Of a stretch of DNA of 64,000 bases, positions 35,293-43,642 are shown in pieces (the stretch's first letter is position 1; every line of letters starts with the position of its first letter). Below the pieces are notes generated by a model. The model saw only the letters and a list, made by a program, of their open reading frames with translations, did no database searches and had not been told where the DNA came from. Made by a program: the position numbers and the translations under genes. The stretch spans positions 1,202,982-1,266,981 of the forward strand of contig NZ_JH636049.1 of the NCBI RefSeq assembly GCF_000258175.1, given 5' to 3'. The stretch comes from Saccharomonospora xinjiangensis XJ-54. Its GTDB lineage: Bacteria; Actinomycetota; Actinomycetes; Mycobacteriales; Pseudonocardiaceae.

Positions 35293-35448
35293 GGCGTGTC
35301 CGCACCTCCTGCACGGGTGCTGGCACTTCATGCACGCTTGCTGGCACCTCCTGCACACGTGCTGGCACCCCACAACCGTGTCCGCACTTCCTGCGCGGGT
35401 GTTGGCATCGTGCGATACCAACACCCGCGCGCCACCTGCGGACACGCC
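35293..35448. repeat. Array of 21-bp repeats between the Mce operon and the pucR-type gene
   Basis: About seven degenerate units. The first (CGTGTCCGCACCTCCTGCAC) begins 8 bp after the last Mce-operon stop; the next are GTGCTGGCAC variants. The right-hand end holds reverse-orientation units and, read from the convergent regulator, again presents CGTGTCCGCA about 25 bp after its stop. Both flanking genes therefore see a sense unit first. The array includes the hairpin annotated at 35393-35430. Confidence 0.85.
35393..35430. terminator. Long hairpin within the repeat array between convergent genes
   Basis: An 18-bp inverted repeat with one mismatch (GCGCGGGTGTTGG on the left arm, CCAACACCCGCGC on the right) around a 2-base centre. 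It is built from two repeat units meeting head to head. Placed between convergent transcripts, it is a good candidate for a bidirectional terminator. Confidence 0.7.
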
Positions 35449-35470
35449 GGGCGGGGCTGCGGTCCCGGGC

Positions 35471-36715
35471 TCACCTGCGGGTGTTCGACACTCCGGTGTA
35501 CGACGCGGCGCCGCTCTGCCGGGGTGCCGTCGGAAGAACACGCAGTGCCAGTTCCAGTTCGAAGCGCGCGTCCGGATCACGCAGCCGATCGCCGAACGTC
35601 GCCTCCAGTTGCCGCATCCGGTAGCGCACGGTCTGCGGGTGCACCGACAGCCGATCCGCCATGCCCACGACGTGTCCCTGTGCGTCCAGCCACGCCCGCA
35701 ACGTCTCCAGCATCCGTTCCCGCTGCCGTGGCGTGAGCCCGTCGAGCGACGCGAGCAACCTGTGCCGCAGTTGCAGCGTCAGTGCCTCGTCGGAATGCAG
35801 CAGCAGCACGGGAAGGCACTCCTGCGCCAACACCACCCTGCGCGGCGGCAGCACTCCTTCGTCCACAAGGGCCAGTGCCTTGCGCGCCCAGCGCAATGAA
35901 TCGGCGACACCGTCCATGGGAACGCACGGCCCGATCGCAAGACGGCAGCGCGGCAGCGCCTGTTCGAGCGCCGCGAGGCGCTCCCTCGTCACGGCGCCGG
36001 GCACGAGCAGCCTCGGTTCGACCCCGCTCAACTCGGCCAGTACGTCCGCGTCGAGAGACGGCCGGTGGGCTCCCTTGAGGGGGAACGCCGGCCGTACCGC
36101 CACCGGTGTCGCGGTCTTCGGGGTGGTCCACCCCACGAGCTGGGCGAGTTCCTCCACGGCCTCGGGCGGCGCGGCGGGACGTTCGAGGATCAGCTGGAGC
36201 AACCGGCGCCGCCACGTGTCGAGGGCGTCGGCCGAACACGCCTTCGCTTCGAGGAACCCGTCGAGCGCCACGGAGGCCAGCTCGTCCATGAACCCGAGCA
36301 TCGCGTCGGCGAGCTGCGACATCACCGTGGACGAGAAACCGCTGCGACGCCCCACCTCCATGATCCGCCGCCACGCCACGCGTGCGCCAACGCGGTAGGC
36401 GGCCTGGAGAGTGTCGAGGCTGCGGCCTTCACGCATCTCGTACTGTCCGAGCCTGCGGTGGACCTCGTGGGCGTGCTGGGTTGACGCGCTCGGGTCGGCG
36501 ATTTGCGCCACGAACAGCGACACCGCGTGCTGGACCCCTGCCTTGATGTTCTTGCCGTAGGGGCCGTCGAGCGGCCTGCGGTACTCCGGGATCAGCGCAC
36601 GGATCTCGGCGACGATCTCGTCGGCCACACTCTCCAACTCCGGGCGCATAATCTGCGCGAGTCGTCCCGAGAGCACCGCCGAATCGGCGGTCTCGCCCGC
36701 TGCTCCTCCCGTCAC
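35471..36715 (-). CDS. PucR-type helix-turn-helix transcriptional regulator
   Basis: A regulator of about 414 residues. The N-terminal helical domain (AQIMRPELESVADEIVAEIR, YEMREGRSLDTLQAAYRVGA) resembles the RsbT-type or Mce-linked sensory region of such proteins; a middle GGDEF-like remnant (CRLAIGPCVPMDGVADSLRW, about 280-300) is typical of the CdaR/PucR class; the C-terminal HTH is LRAWLDAQGHVVGMADRLSV with HPQTVRYRMRQLEATFG. GTG at 36715 preferred because GGAAGGAG lies upstream; the frame is open to 36757. It is convergent with the Mce operon, and regulators of this class are often found beside mce loci, so control of that operon is a reasonable inference. Confidence 0.85.
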   Translation of the reverse strand: MTGGAAGETADSAVLSGRLAQIMRPELESVADEIVAEIRALIPEYRRPLDGPYGKNIKAGVQHAVSLFVAQIADPSASTQHAHEVHRRLGQYEMREGRSLDTLQAAYRVGARVAWRRIMEVGRRSGFSSTVMSQLADAMLGFMDELASVALDGFLEAKACSADALDTWRRRLLQLILERPAAPPEAVEELAQLVGWTTPKTATPVAVRPAFPLKGAHRPSLDADVLAELSGVEPRLLVPGAVTRERLAALEQALPRCRLAIGPCVPMDGVADSLRWARKALALVDEGVLPPRRVVLAQECLPVLLLHSDEALTLQLRHRLLASLDGLTPRQRERMLETLRAWLDAQGHVVGMADRLSVHPQTVRYRMRQLEATFGDRLRDPDARFELELALRVLPTAPRQSGAASYTGVSNTRR

Positions 36716-36878
36716 ACCGGCAAGCTCCTTCCCACAGCGTCGAGGGATGCCTGTCATCGCGTCCCGGTCGGCGATGATCGGGAAAAGGTATCACCGCGAT
36801 CGGGGTGTGCGGAGGTGCTTCGCGCCGATCCGACGAAATCTCCCCTGCCCGTTGCGTGGGAGTGACAAGAGGAAGCGC

Positions 36879-37700
36879 TCAGCTCGTCAAGCGGCGGTAC
36901 AGCGCCTCCACCACGGGAACCAACGGCGACGCCTCCGCGTGGTCGCGCGCCACGCACTCGGTGAGCGCCGCGCCGACGACGTCGAATCCGGCGAGCGCGT
37001 CGAGGCACGCGACGAGACGTTCCACGGTGAGCCCACCGGGTTCGTGCTCGTGGTTGCCGGGGAACTCGCCGGGGTCGAGCACGTCCGCGTCCACGTGGAC
37101 GTACAGGGCGTCCACGTCGGCCTCGCGCACGGCGGCCACCACATCGGCGGGATCGGCGGGCGGTGGCACATGGCGGAGCAGTCCAGCACGCACGGCGACC
37201 AGCTCCTGCGGGTCGAACGACCGCGTTCCGGCCAGCACGGCACGCCCCGGCGACACGGCCGGATTCGCCGCGAACTCGTCGTCGCCCTCACCGAGCAGTG
37301 CCCGCAGCACCATGCCGTTGAACGCGCCGGACGGCGATGTGTCCGGGGTGTTGGCGTCGGCGTGCGCGTCGAACCACAGCACGCCGAGCTTCGGGCCGTA
37401 CCGGTACCGCGCCACGCCGATCGGGACGAGGTCGCTCGCGCAGTCACCGCCGAGTGTCAGGACCGGCCCCTCCGGGTTCTCCAGCGCCGCGAGCTGCGCG
37501 CCCCGGTTGCCGAGTAGCGCGGCACGGTTGCGGATTCCGCGCTCGGTCGGCGATCCCGCCTCACCGACCGGGAGCCTCAGCACCGGAGTGCCGAGGACGT
37601 CCTCGGCGAGCGAGGCGAGTACCTCGGCCCCCTCACCGAGCCGGGACGGCGCGTCCTGCAAGCCCGAGCCCTGCCACTGCGCCACAGCGTGAACCAGCAT
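36879..37700 (-). CDS. Ureohydrolase (arginase/agmatinase) family protein with altered metal site
   Basis: A 273-residue member of the arginase superfamily. The two Asp-rich manganese motifs are intact: WFDAHADANTP (from residue 109) and HVDADVLDP (residues 202-210). The first motif, normally GGDH, reads GGDC at residues 84-87, so the His ligand of one Mn is replaced by Cys. Whether this subgroup is an arginase, an agmatinase-like enzyme or something else cannot be told; calling it arginase would be an overstatement. The start at 37700 (MLVHAVAQWQ) is chosen; an ATG three codons upstream is possible. It lies 80 bp downstream of pyc behind a hairpin. Confidence 0.8.
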   Translation of the reverse strand: MLVHAVAQWQGSGLQDAPSRLGEGAEVLASLAEDVLGTPVLRLPVGEAGSPTERGIRNRAALLGNRGAQLAALENPEGPVLTLGGDCASDLVPIGVARYRYGPKLGVLWFDAHADANTPDTSPSGAFNGMVLRALLGEGDDEFAANPAVSPGRAVLAGTRSFDPQELVAVRAGLLRHVPPPADPADVVAAVREADVDALYVHVDADVLDPGEFPGNHEHEPGGLTVERLVACLDALAGFDVVGAALTECVARDHAEASPLVPVVEALYRRLTS

Positions 37701-37730
37701 GGCGGCCAACCTAGTGCGCGGAACACGGGA

Positions 37731-37770
37731 AGGGCCACCGGCGTTCGCGGACCTCCCCGCTGGTGGCCCT
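37731..37770 (-). terminator. Hairpin terminator after pyc
   Basis: A perfect 9-bp stem AGGGCCACC (37731-37739) with GGTGGCCCT (37762-37770) encloses a second small stem GCGG/CCGC. It begins 11 bp after the pyc stop on the minus strand and before the ureohydrolase gene. Confidence 0.65.
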
Positions 37771-37780
37771 GCCGCGTCCG

Positions 37781-40700
37781 CTACTCCAGCACCACCAGCA
37801 GGTCGCCACCCTCGACCTGCTGCACCGAGTTGATGGCCAGCCGCGCCACCCTGCCTGCCGACTGGGAGGTGATGGCGGCCTCCATCTTCATCGCCTCGAT
37901 GGTGGCCACCGTGTCGCCGGCCTCCACGGTGTCGCCTTCGGACACCGTCGCCGTCACCACACCGGCGAACGGGGCCGCGACGTGCTTGGAGTTGTTCTTG
38001 TCGGCCTTCTCCTTCGCAGGCAGATCGCTGGCCACCGACCGGTCGCGCACCTGGATGGGCCGTAACTGCCCGTTCAGCGACGCCATCACGACGCGGATAC
38101 CGCGCTCGTCGGCCTCGCCGATGGCTTCGAGTTCGATGAGCAGCCGGACACCGGGTTCGAGATCGACGGGGTACTCCTCGCCGGGACGCAGTCCGTAGAA
38201 GAAGTCCTTGCTCGGCAACACACTCGTGTCGCCGAACGCCTGCCGATGGGTCTCGAACTCCTTCGTCGGCCCAGGGAACAGCAGCCGGTTCAACGTGGCC
38301 CTGCGGTCCTTCGCCAGCGCGCTCCGGTCGTCCTCGGACAGCTCCACGGTGCGCTTGGCCTCGGCCCTGCCCCGCAACGCCTTGGTGCGAAACGGCTCGG
38401 GCCAGCCACCGGGCGGGTCGCCGAGTTCGCCGCGCAGGAATCCGATCACGGAGTCGGGGATGTCGTACGTGCCGGGATCTGCCTCGAAGTCGTCCGGCGA
38501 CACACCCGCGCCGACGAGGTGCAGGGCGAGGTCGCCGACGACCTTCGACGACGGCGTCACCTTCACGAGGTGACCGAGGATGCGGTCCGCCGCCGCGTAC
38601 ATCGCCTCGATCTCCTCGAAGCGATCACCGAGACCGAGCGCCACAGCCTGGGTACGCAGGTTGGACAACTGGCCGCCGGGAATCTCGTGGTGATACACAC
38701 GCCCGGTTGGGGACGCCAGCCCTGCCTCGAACGGCGCGTAGATCTTGCGCACGATCTCCCAGTACGGTTCGAGATCACCCACCGCGCCGAGGTCGAGGCC
38801 GGTCGGCCGTTCCGAGTGGTCGGTGGCGGCCACGATGGCCGAGAGCGACGGCTGCGACGTGGTGCCCGCCATCGACGCCACGGCGCCGTCCACGGCGTCC
38901 GCACCCGCGTTGACGGCGGCGAGGTAGGTCGCGAGCTGGCCGCCTGCCGTGTCGTGCGTGTGGATGTGCACGGGCAGGTCGAACTCCTTGCGCAGCGCGC
39001 TCACGAGTCGCGCCGCGGCAGGCGCCCGCAGCAGCCCGGCCATGTCCTTGATCGCGAGGACGTGCGCTCCCGCTCCGACGATCTGCTCGGCCAGCTTCAG
39101 GTAGTAGTCGAGCGTGTAGATCGTCTCGCCGGGGTCCGACAGATCAGAGGTGTAGCAGAGCGCCACCTCCGCCACCGCCGTCCCCGTGGCCCGCACCGCG
39201 TCGATCGCCGGACGCATCTGCTCGACGTCGTTGAGTGCGTCGAAGATGCGGAAGATGTCGATGCCGGTGGCGGTGGCCTCCTCGACGAACGCCTCGGTGA
39301 CCTCCGTGGGATACGGCGTGTAGCCCACGGTGTTGCGGCCACGCAACAGCATCTGGAGGCAAATGTTGGGCATGGCCTCACGCAGCGCGGCCAGCCGCTC
39401 CCACGGGTCCTCCGCGAGGAACCGCAACGCGACGTCGTACGTGGCACCGCCCCAGCACTCCACCGACAGCAGTTGCGGCACGGTCCTCGCCACCACGGGG
39501 GCGACGGCGAGGAGGTCCTTGGTGCGCACCCGTGTGGCGAGCAGCGACTGGTGGGCGTCGCGGAACGTCGTGTCGGTGACGCCGAGGGTCGGCGACGAGC
39601 GAAGCCACCGCGCGAAGCCCTCCGGACCCAGCTCGGTGAGCCGCTGCTTCGACCCCGCGGGCGGCTCGCCGTCGGGCACCGGCGGCAGCTTCCTCACCGG
39701 GTCGATCATGCGAGGACGCTCGCCGTGCGGTTTGTTGACCGTCACGTCCGCGAGGTAGGTGAGCAGCCTGGTGCCCCTGTCGGCGGAATGCCGCGCCGTC
39801 AGCAGGTGCGGACGCTCCTCGATGAACGCCGTCGTGACCCGCCCCGCCCTGAAGTCGGGATCGTCGAGCACGGCTTGGAGGAACGGGATGTTGGTGGCCA
39901 CACCGCGAATCCGGAACTCCGCCACCGCGCGCCTGGCCTTGTCAACGGCTGCGGTGAACGTGCGGCCACGACACGTGAGTTTCACCAGCATGGAGTCGAA
40001 GTGGGCGCTGATCTCCGTGCCCGCGAACGTGGTTCCTCCGTCGAGACGGATACCCGAGCCGCCCGGCGACCGGTAGGCGCTGATCATGCCGGTGTCGGGG
40101 CGGAAGCCGTTGGCGGGGTCCTCGGTGGTGATGCGGCACTGCAACGCGGCGCCGCGCAGATATACCGTGTCCTGGGAGAGCCCCAGATCGGACAGCGTCT
40201 CGCCTGCCGCGATGCGCATCTGCGCCTGCACGAGGTCCACGTCGGTGACCTCCTCGGTCACCGTGTGCTCCACCTGGATGCGCGGGTTCATCTCGATGAA
40301 GACGTGGTTGCCGTCGCGATCGACGAGGAACTCCACCGTGCCCGCGTTGCGGTAGCCGATCTGCCTCGCGAAGCGGACCGCGTCGGCACAGATCCGTTCC
40401 CGCAGCGCGGGATCGAGGTTGGGAGCGGGAGCGAGTTCGATCACCTTCTGGTGCCTGCGCTGCAACGAGCAGTCCCGCTCGTACAGGTGGATGACACCGT
40501 TCTCGCTCCCCGTGCCGTCGCTGAGGATCTGCACCTCGATGTGACGCGGTTGCACCACGGCCTTTTCGAGGAACACGGTGGGATCGCCGAACGCCGACTC
40601 GGCCTCGCGGGCCGCCGCCTCGATCGACTCCCGCAGCGCGGCACGATCCTTCACCAGCCGCATCCCCCGGCCACCGCCGCCGGCGACCGCCTTCACGAAC

Positions 40701-41164
40701 ACCGGGAAGCCCAGCTCCTCCGCAGCCTCGACCAGCGTGTCCACATCGGAGGACGGGGCCGACGAGCCGAGCACGGGCACGCCCGCCTCACGCGCCGCTG
40801 CCACGGCACGCGCCTTGTTGCCGGTCAGTTCCAGCACCTCGGCGCTCGGGCCGATGAAGGTGATCCCCGCCTCGGCGCACGCGCGGGCGAGATCGGGGTT
40901 CTCCGAGAGGAAGCCGTATCCGGGGTAGACCGCGTCGGCCCCGGCCCGCCGCGCGGCTGCCACGATCTCGTCAACCGAGAGATAGGCCCGCACCGGATGG
41001 CCCGGCTGCCCGATCTCGTAGGCCTCGTCAGCCTTCAACCGGTGGAGCGAGTTTCGGTCCTCGTGGGGGAACACGGCGACCGTTCCCGCGCCGAGTTCGT
41101 ACGCTGCGCGGAACGCCCTGATCGCGATCTCACCACGGTTCGCGACGAGTACCTTGCGGAACAT
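37781..41164 (-). CDS. pyc: Pyruvate carboxylase
   Basis: A 1127-residue, single-chain biotin enzyme of normal length that makes oxaloacetate from pyruvate, bicarbonate and ATP. Domains in order: biotin carboxylase (residues 1 to about 460; KVLVANRGEIAIRAFRAAYE, ATP-grasp loop VFVKAVAGGGGRGMRLV, EMNPRIQVEHTVTEEVT), carboxyltransferase (about 530-1000; GVTDTTFRDAHQSLLATRVR, VECWGGATYDVALRFL, IHTHDTAGGQL), and the C-terminal biotinyl domain with the lysine in IEAMKMEA. The frame opens 12 codons earlier, but MFRKVLVANRGE is the family start. It is followed by a hairpin and then the ureohydrolase gene. Confidence 0.98.
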   Translation of the reverse strand: MFRKVLVANRGEIAIRAFRAAYELGAGTVAVFPHEDRNSLHRLKADEAYEIGQPGHPVRAYLSVDEIVAAARRAGADAVYPGYGFLSENPDLARACAEAGITFIGPSAEVLELTGNKARAVAAAREAGVPVLGSSAPSSDVDTLVEAAEELGFPVFVKAVAGGGGRGMRLVKDRAALRESIEAAAREAESAFGDPTVFLEKAVVQPRHIEVQILSDGTGSENGVIHLYERDCSLQRRHQKVIELAPAPNLDPALRERICADAVRFARQIGYRNAGTVEFLVDRDGNHVFIEMNPRIQVEHTVTEEVTDVDLVQAQMRIAAGETLSDLGLSQDTVYLRGAALQCRITTEDPANGFRPDTGMISAYRSPGGSGIRLDGGTTFAGTEISAHFDSMLVKLTCRGRTFTAAVDKARRAVAEFRIRGVATNIPFLQAVLDDPDFRAGRVTTAFIEERPHLLTARHSADRGTRLLTYLADVTVNKPHGERPRMIDPVRKLPPVPDGEPPAGSKQRLTELGPEGFARWLRSSPTLGVTDTTFRDAHQSLLATRVRTKDLLAVAPVVARTVPQLLSVECWGGATYDVALRFLAEDPWERLAALREAMPNICLQMLLRGRNTVGYTPYPTEVTEAFVEEATATGIDIFRIFDALNDVEQMRPAIDAVRATGTAVAEVALCYTSDLSDPGETIYTLDYYLKLAEQIVGAGAHVLAIKDMAGLLRAPAAARLVSALRKEFDLPVHIHTHDTAGGQLATYLAAVNAGADAVDGAVASMAGTTSQPSLSAIVAATDHSERPTGLDLGAVGDLEPYWEIVRKIYAPFEAGLASPTGRVYHHEIPGGQLSNLRTQAVALGLGDRFEEIEAMYAAADRILGHLVKVTPSSKVVGDLALHLVGAGVSPDDFEADPGTYDIPDSVIGFLRGELGDPPGGWPEPFRTKALRGRAEAKRTVELSEDDRSALAKDRRATLNRLLFPGPTKEFETHRQAFGDTSVLPSKDFFYGLRPGEEYPVDLEPGVRLLIELEAIGEADERGIRVVMASLNGQLRPIQVRDRSVASDLPAKEKADKNNSKHVAAPFAGVVTATVSEGDTVEAGDTVATIEAMKMEAAITSQSAGRVARLAINSVQQVEGGDLLVVLE

Positions 41165-41292
41165 GCCCGGTCCTTCCTCGTTTGGATCGGTCGCGAGCAC
41201 GTTACCTCGCTCGCCGTGCTCGGAGGGAGATCAACCGCCCGTGACGGGTCTCATGCGCCCCGTGCCGGACTCGCCAGGTGAGTACCCCGAAC

Positions 41293-41481
41293 GCCGTGTC
41301 CGCACGTCACGCGCGGGTGTCCGCATTTCCCGCACGCCTGCCGGCACCGGAGATCGGACACGCGGCGTTTCCACGACGTGAGACGCGGGCACGCGCGTGC
41401 GCGACATGCGAACACCTGTGCGCGAACTGCGGACACCCGTGCAGCAAGTGCGGACACCCGTGCAGCAAGTGCGGACACGGG
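41293..41481. repeat. Array of 21-bp repeats directly after recG
   Basis: Read on the minus strand, the array begins one base after the recG stop: CCGTGTCCGCACTTGCTGCA is repeated twice with 21-bp spacing, followed by more diverged units (GCAGTTCGCG, GCATGTCGCG). The far end near pyc has two units in the opposite orientation (GTGTCCGCA at about 41297 and 41318, 21 bp apart). It fills the 317-bp gap between recG and pyc; nothing else is seen there. Confidence 0.88.
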
Positions 41482-43641
41482 TCAGGTCTTCTCCAGGTAC
41501 TCCGCGCGTTCGTCGTCGATCGTGTCGGCGGCGAGCGCGGCGAGGCCGGGATGGTCGGCAAGATCCGGGTCGGCCGAGATCACCTGCTGTGCCACCTGGC
41601 GCGACCGCGCGATCACGTCCTCGTCCCGCAGCAACGACAGCAACTTCAGTCCCGATCGCGTGCCCGACTGGGCCGCGCCGAGGATGTCGCCCTCCCTGCG
41701 CAGTTCGAGGTCGAGCTTCGACAACTCGAACCCGTCGGTGGTGGACTCCACCGCGGCGAGGCGGGCGCGCGCGGACGTCCCGTCGAGGGCTTCGGTGACC
41801 AGCAGGCACAGGCCCGGAACGGAGCCGCGCCCGACCCTTCCCCTGAGCTGGTGCAACTGGCTCACCCCGAAACGATCGGCGTCCATGATCACCATCAGCG
41901 TGGCGTTGGGGACGTTGACACCGACCTCGATCACGGTCGTCGCGACGAGCACGTCGAGTTCACCGGCGGCGAAGGCGCGCATCACGGCGTCCTTGTCGTC
42001 GCCGGGAAGCCTCCCGTGGAGCACTCCGACGCGAAGACCCGCCAGCGGCCCGTTCTCCAACTCAGGGACGAGATCCAATACGGCGATGGGCGGCCGCTCT
42101 GTCTTGTCCGACGGCGGCTCGTCACCGATGCGCGGGCACACGACGTACGCCTGGTGGCCCTTGGCGACCTCCTCGCGCAGCCGCTGCCACGCCCTGTCGA
42201 GCCACGCGGGTTTCTCGGCTGAGGGCACCACGGTGGTCGAGATCGGCGAGCGTCCCGAGGGAAGCTGCCGCAGCGACGACGTTTCGAGGTCCCCGTATAC
42301 GGTCATGGCGACGGTCCTCGGAATGGGGGTCGCCGTCATCACCAGAACATGCGGGCTGACGTCCTCGCCCGCACGCGAACGCAGGGCGTCCCGCTGCTCG
42401 ACGCCGAACCGGTGCTGCTCGTCGATCACCACGAAAGCCAGGTCGGCGAAGGAGACGTGCTCGCCGAGCAGAGCGTGCGTACCCACCACGATGCCTGCCG
42501 CGCCGCTCGCCGCGTCGAGCAACGCCTGCTTGCGCTGCCGCGCCGTGAGCGAGCCGGTGAGCAGCGTGACACGGGTGGCTCGCTCCGCGCCGCCGAGTTC
42601 GCCCGCCTGCGCGAGATCCCCCAGCAACTCCCGTAGCGACCGCGCGTGCTGGGCGGCGAGGACCTCCGTCGGCGCGAGCAGCGCCGCCTGCCTTCCCGCG
42701 TCCACTACCTGCAACATCGCTCTCAGCGCGACGATGGTCTTCCCGCTGCCGACCTCGCCCTGCAACAGGCGGTTCATGGGGTGCTCACCGGCGAGGTCGG
42801 CACTGAGTGCCTCCCCTATCTCGCGCTGCCCCTCGGTGAGGCGGAACGGCAGCCGCTCGTCGAAGGTCTCCGCGATGCCACCGGACTTCGGCGGGCATGC
42901 GGGCGCGAGCCCGCTGCCCGTCGAGTGCCGCCGTCGCGCCAGCACGAGCTGCACGGCCAGCGCCTCGTCCCACTTGAGCCGCGTGCGGGCGCCCTCCAGT
43001 TCGGCGTCGCTGCGGGGCCGGTGGATCGCGTGCAGTGCCTCGAACAACGTGACGAGACCGTGTTCGCGGCGCAGCCACCCCGGAAGCGGATCGGGTTCGC
43101 GATCGAGCATCTCCAGCGTCTGGTGCACGGCCTTGGAGATGCGCCACGACGGCAACCCCTGCGCCGCCGGGTACACGGGAATGATGCGGGAGAGGAAGTC
43201 GTGGGCGGTCGCCACACCGTCGTCCACGTCGGACTCGATCAGCTCGTACTCGGGATTGGCCAGTTGCAGCGAGCGCCGGAACGCCGTCACCTTGCCCGCG
43301 AACAGTCCCGTCCTTCCCGGCCGCAGTTCGCGTTCGCGCCACGTCTGGTTGCCGAAGAAGGCACACGACAGCCTGCGCGAGCCGTCGGTGATGGTGACCT
43401 CCAGGATCGAGCCCTTGCGGGAGCGCATCGGTTTCTTCGTGGTGCTCTCGACGCGCGCGAGCACGGTGACGTGCTCCCCGATCTCCAGTCCCGCGATGTC
43501 GGTCAGCTCGCCACGCTGCGCGTAGCGGCGCGGGTAGTGCCGAAGCAGGTCGCCGACGGTGTGCAGGTCGAGCGCGGACGCCAGCGCGGCGGCCGTCCGC
43601 GCGCCGACGACGTCCGTGAGCCGGTCCGCCAGTACAGCCAT
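41482..43641 (-). CDS. recG: ATP-dependent DNA helicase RecG
   Basis: A 719-residue superfamily 2 helicase that remodels stalled forks and branched DNA. The N-terminal wedge (OB-fold) domain includes LRHYPRRYAQRGELTDI; helicase motifs are LLQGEVGSGKTIVALRAML (I), LLAPTEVLAAQHARSL (Ia), FVVIDEQHRFGVEQRDAL (II, DEQH), LVMTATPIPRTVAMTVYGD (III), and a C-terminal QLHQLRGRVGRGSVPGLC (VI). The ATG at 43641 lies one base after the stop of the upstream DAK2 gene, so the two are coupled; a GTG at 43653 is also possible. The rpmB-DAK2-recG neighbourhood is conserved in actinobacteria and firmicutes. Confidence 0.97.
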   Translation of the reverse strand: MAVLADRLTDVVGARTAAALASALDLHTVGDLLRHYPRRYAQRGELTDIAGLEIGEHVTVLARVESTTKKPMRSRKGSILEVTITDGSRRLSCAFFGNQTWRERELRPGRTGLFAGKVTAFRRSLQLANPEYELIESDVDDGVATAHDFLSRIIPVYPAAQGLPSWRISKAVHQTLEMLDREPDPLPGWLRREHGLVTLFEALHAIHRPRSDAELEGARTRLKWDEALAVQLVLARRRHSTGSGLAPACPPKSGGIAETFDERLPFRLTEGQREIGEALSADLAGEHPMNRLLQGEVGSGKTIVALRAMLQVVDAGRQAALLAPTEVLAAQHARSLRELLGDLAQAGELGGAERATRVTLLTGSLTARQRKQALLDAASGAAGIVVGTHALLGEHVSFADLAFVVIDEQHRFGVEQRDALRSRAGEDVSPHVLVMTATPIPRTVAMTVYGDLETSSLRQLPSGRSPISTTVVPSAEKPAWLDRAWQRLREEVAKGHQAYVVCPRIGDEPPSDKTERPPIAVLDLVPELENGPLAGLRVGVLHGRLPGDDKDAVMRAFAAGELDVLVATTVIEVGVNVPNATLMVIMDADRFGVSQLHQLRGRVGRGSVPGLCLLVTEALDGTSARARLAAVESTTDGFELSKLDLELRREGDILGAAQSGTRSGLKLLSLLRDEDVIARSRQVAQQVISADPDLADHPGLAALAADTIDDERAEYLEKT

Positions 43642-43642
43642 G

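Noticed and set aside
38246..41281. A 1011-codon open frame on the plus strand opposite pyc
   Set aside because: It is the antisense shadow of pyruvate carboxylase; the translation is Arg/Gly/His-rich with no family resemblance, a known effect of high third-position GC.
41378..43525. A 715-codon open frame opposite recG
   Set aside because: Antisense shadow; Ser/Arg-rich, no motifs, while recG has all helicase motifs.
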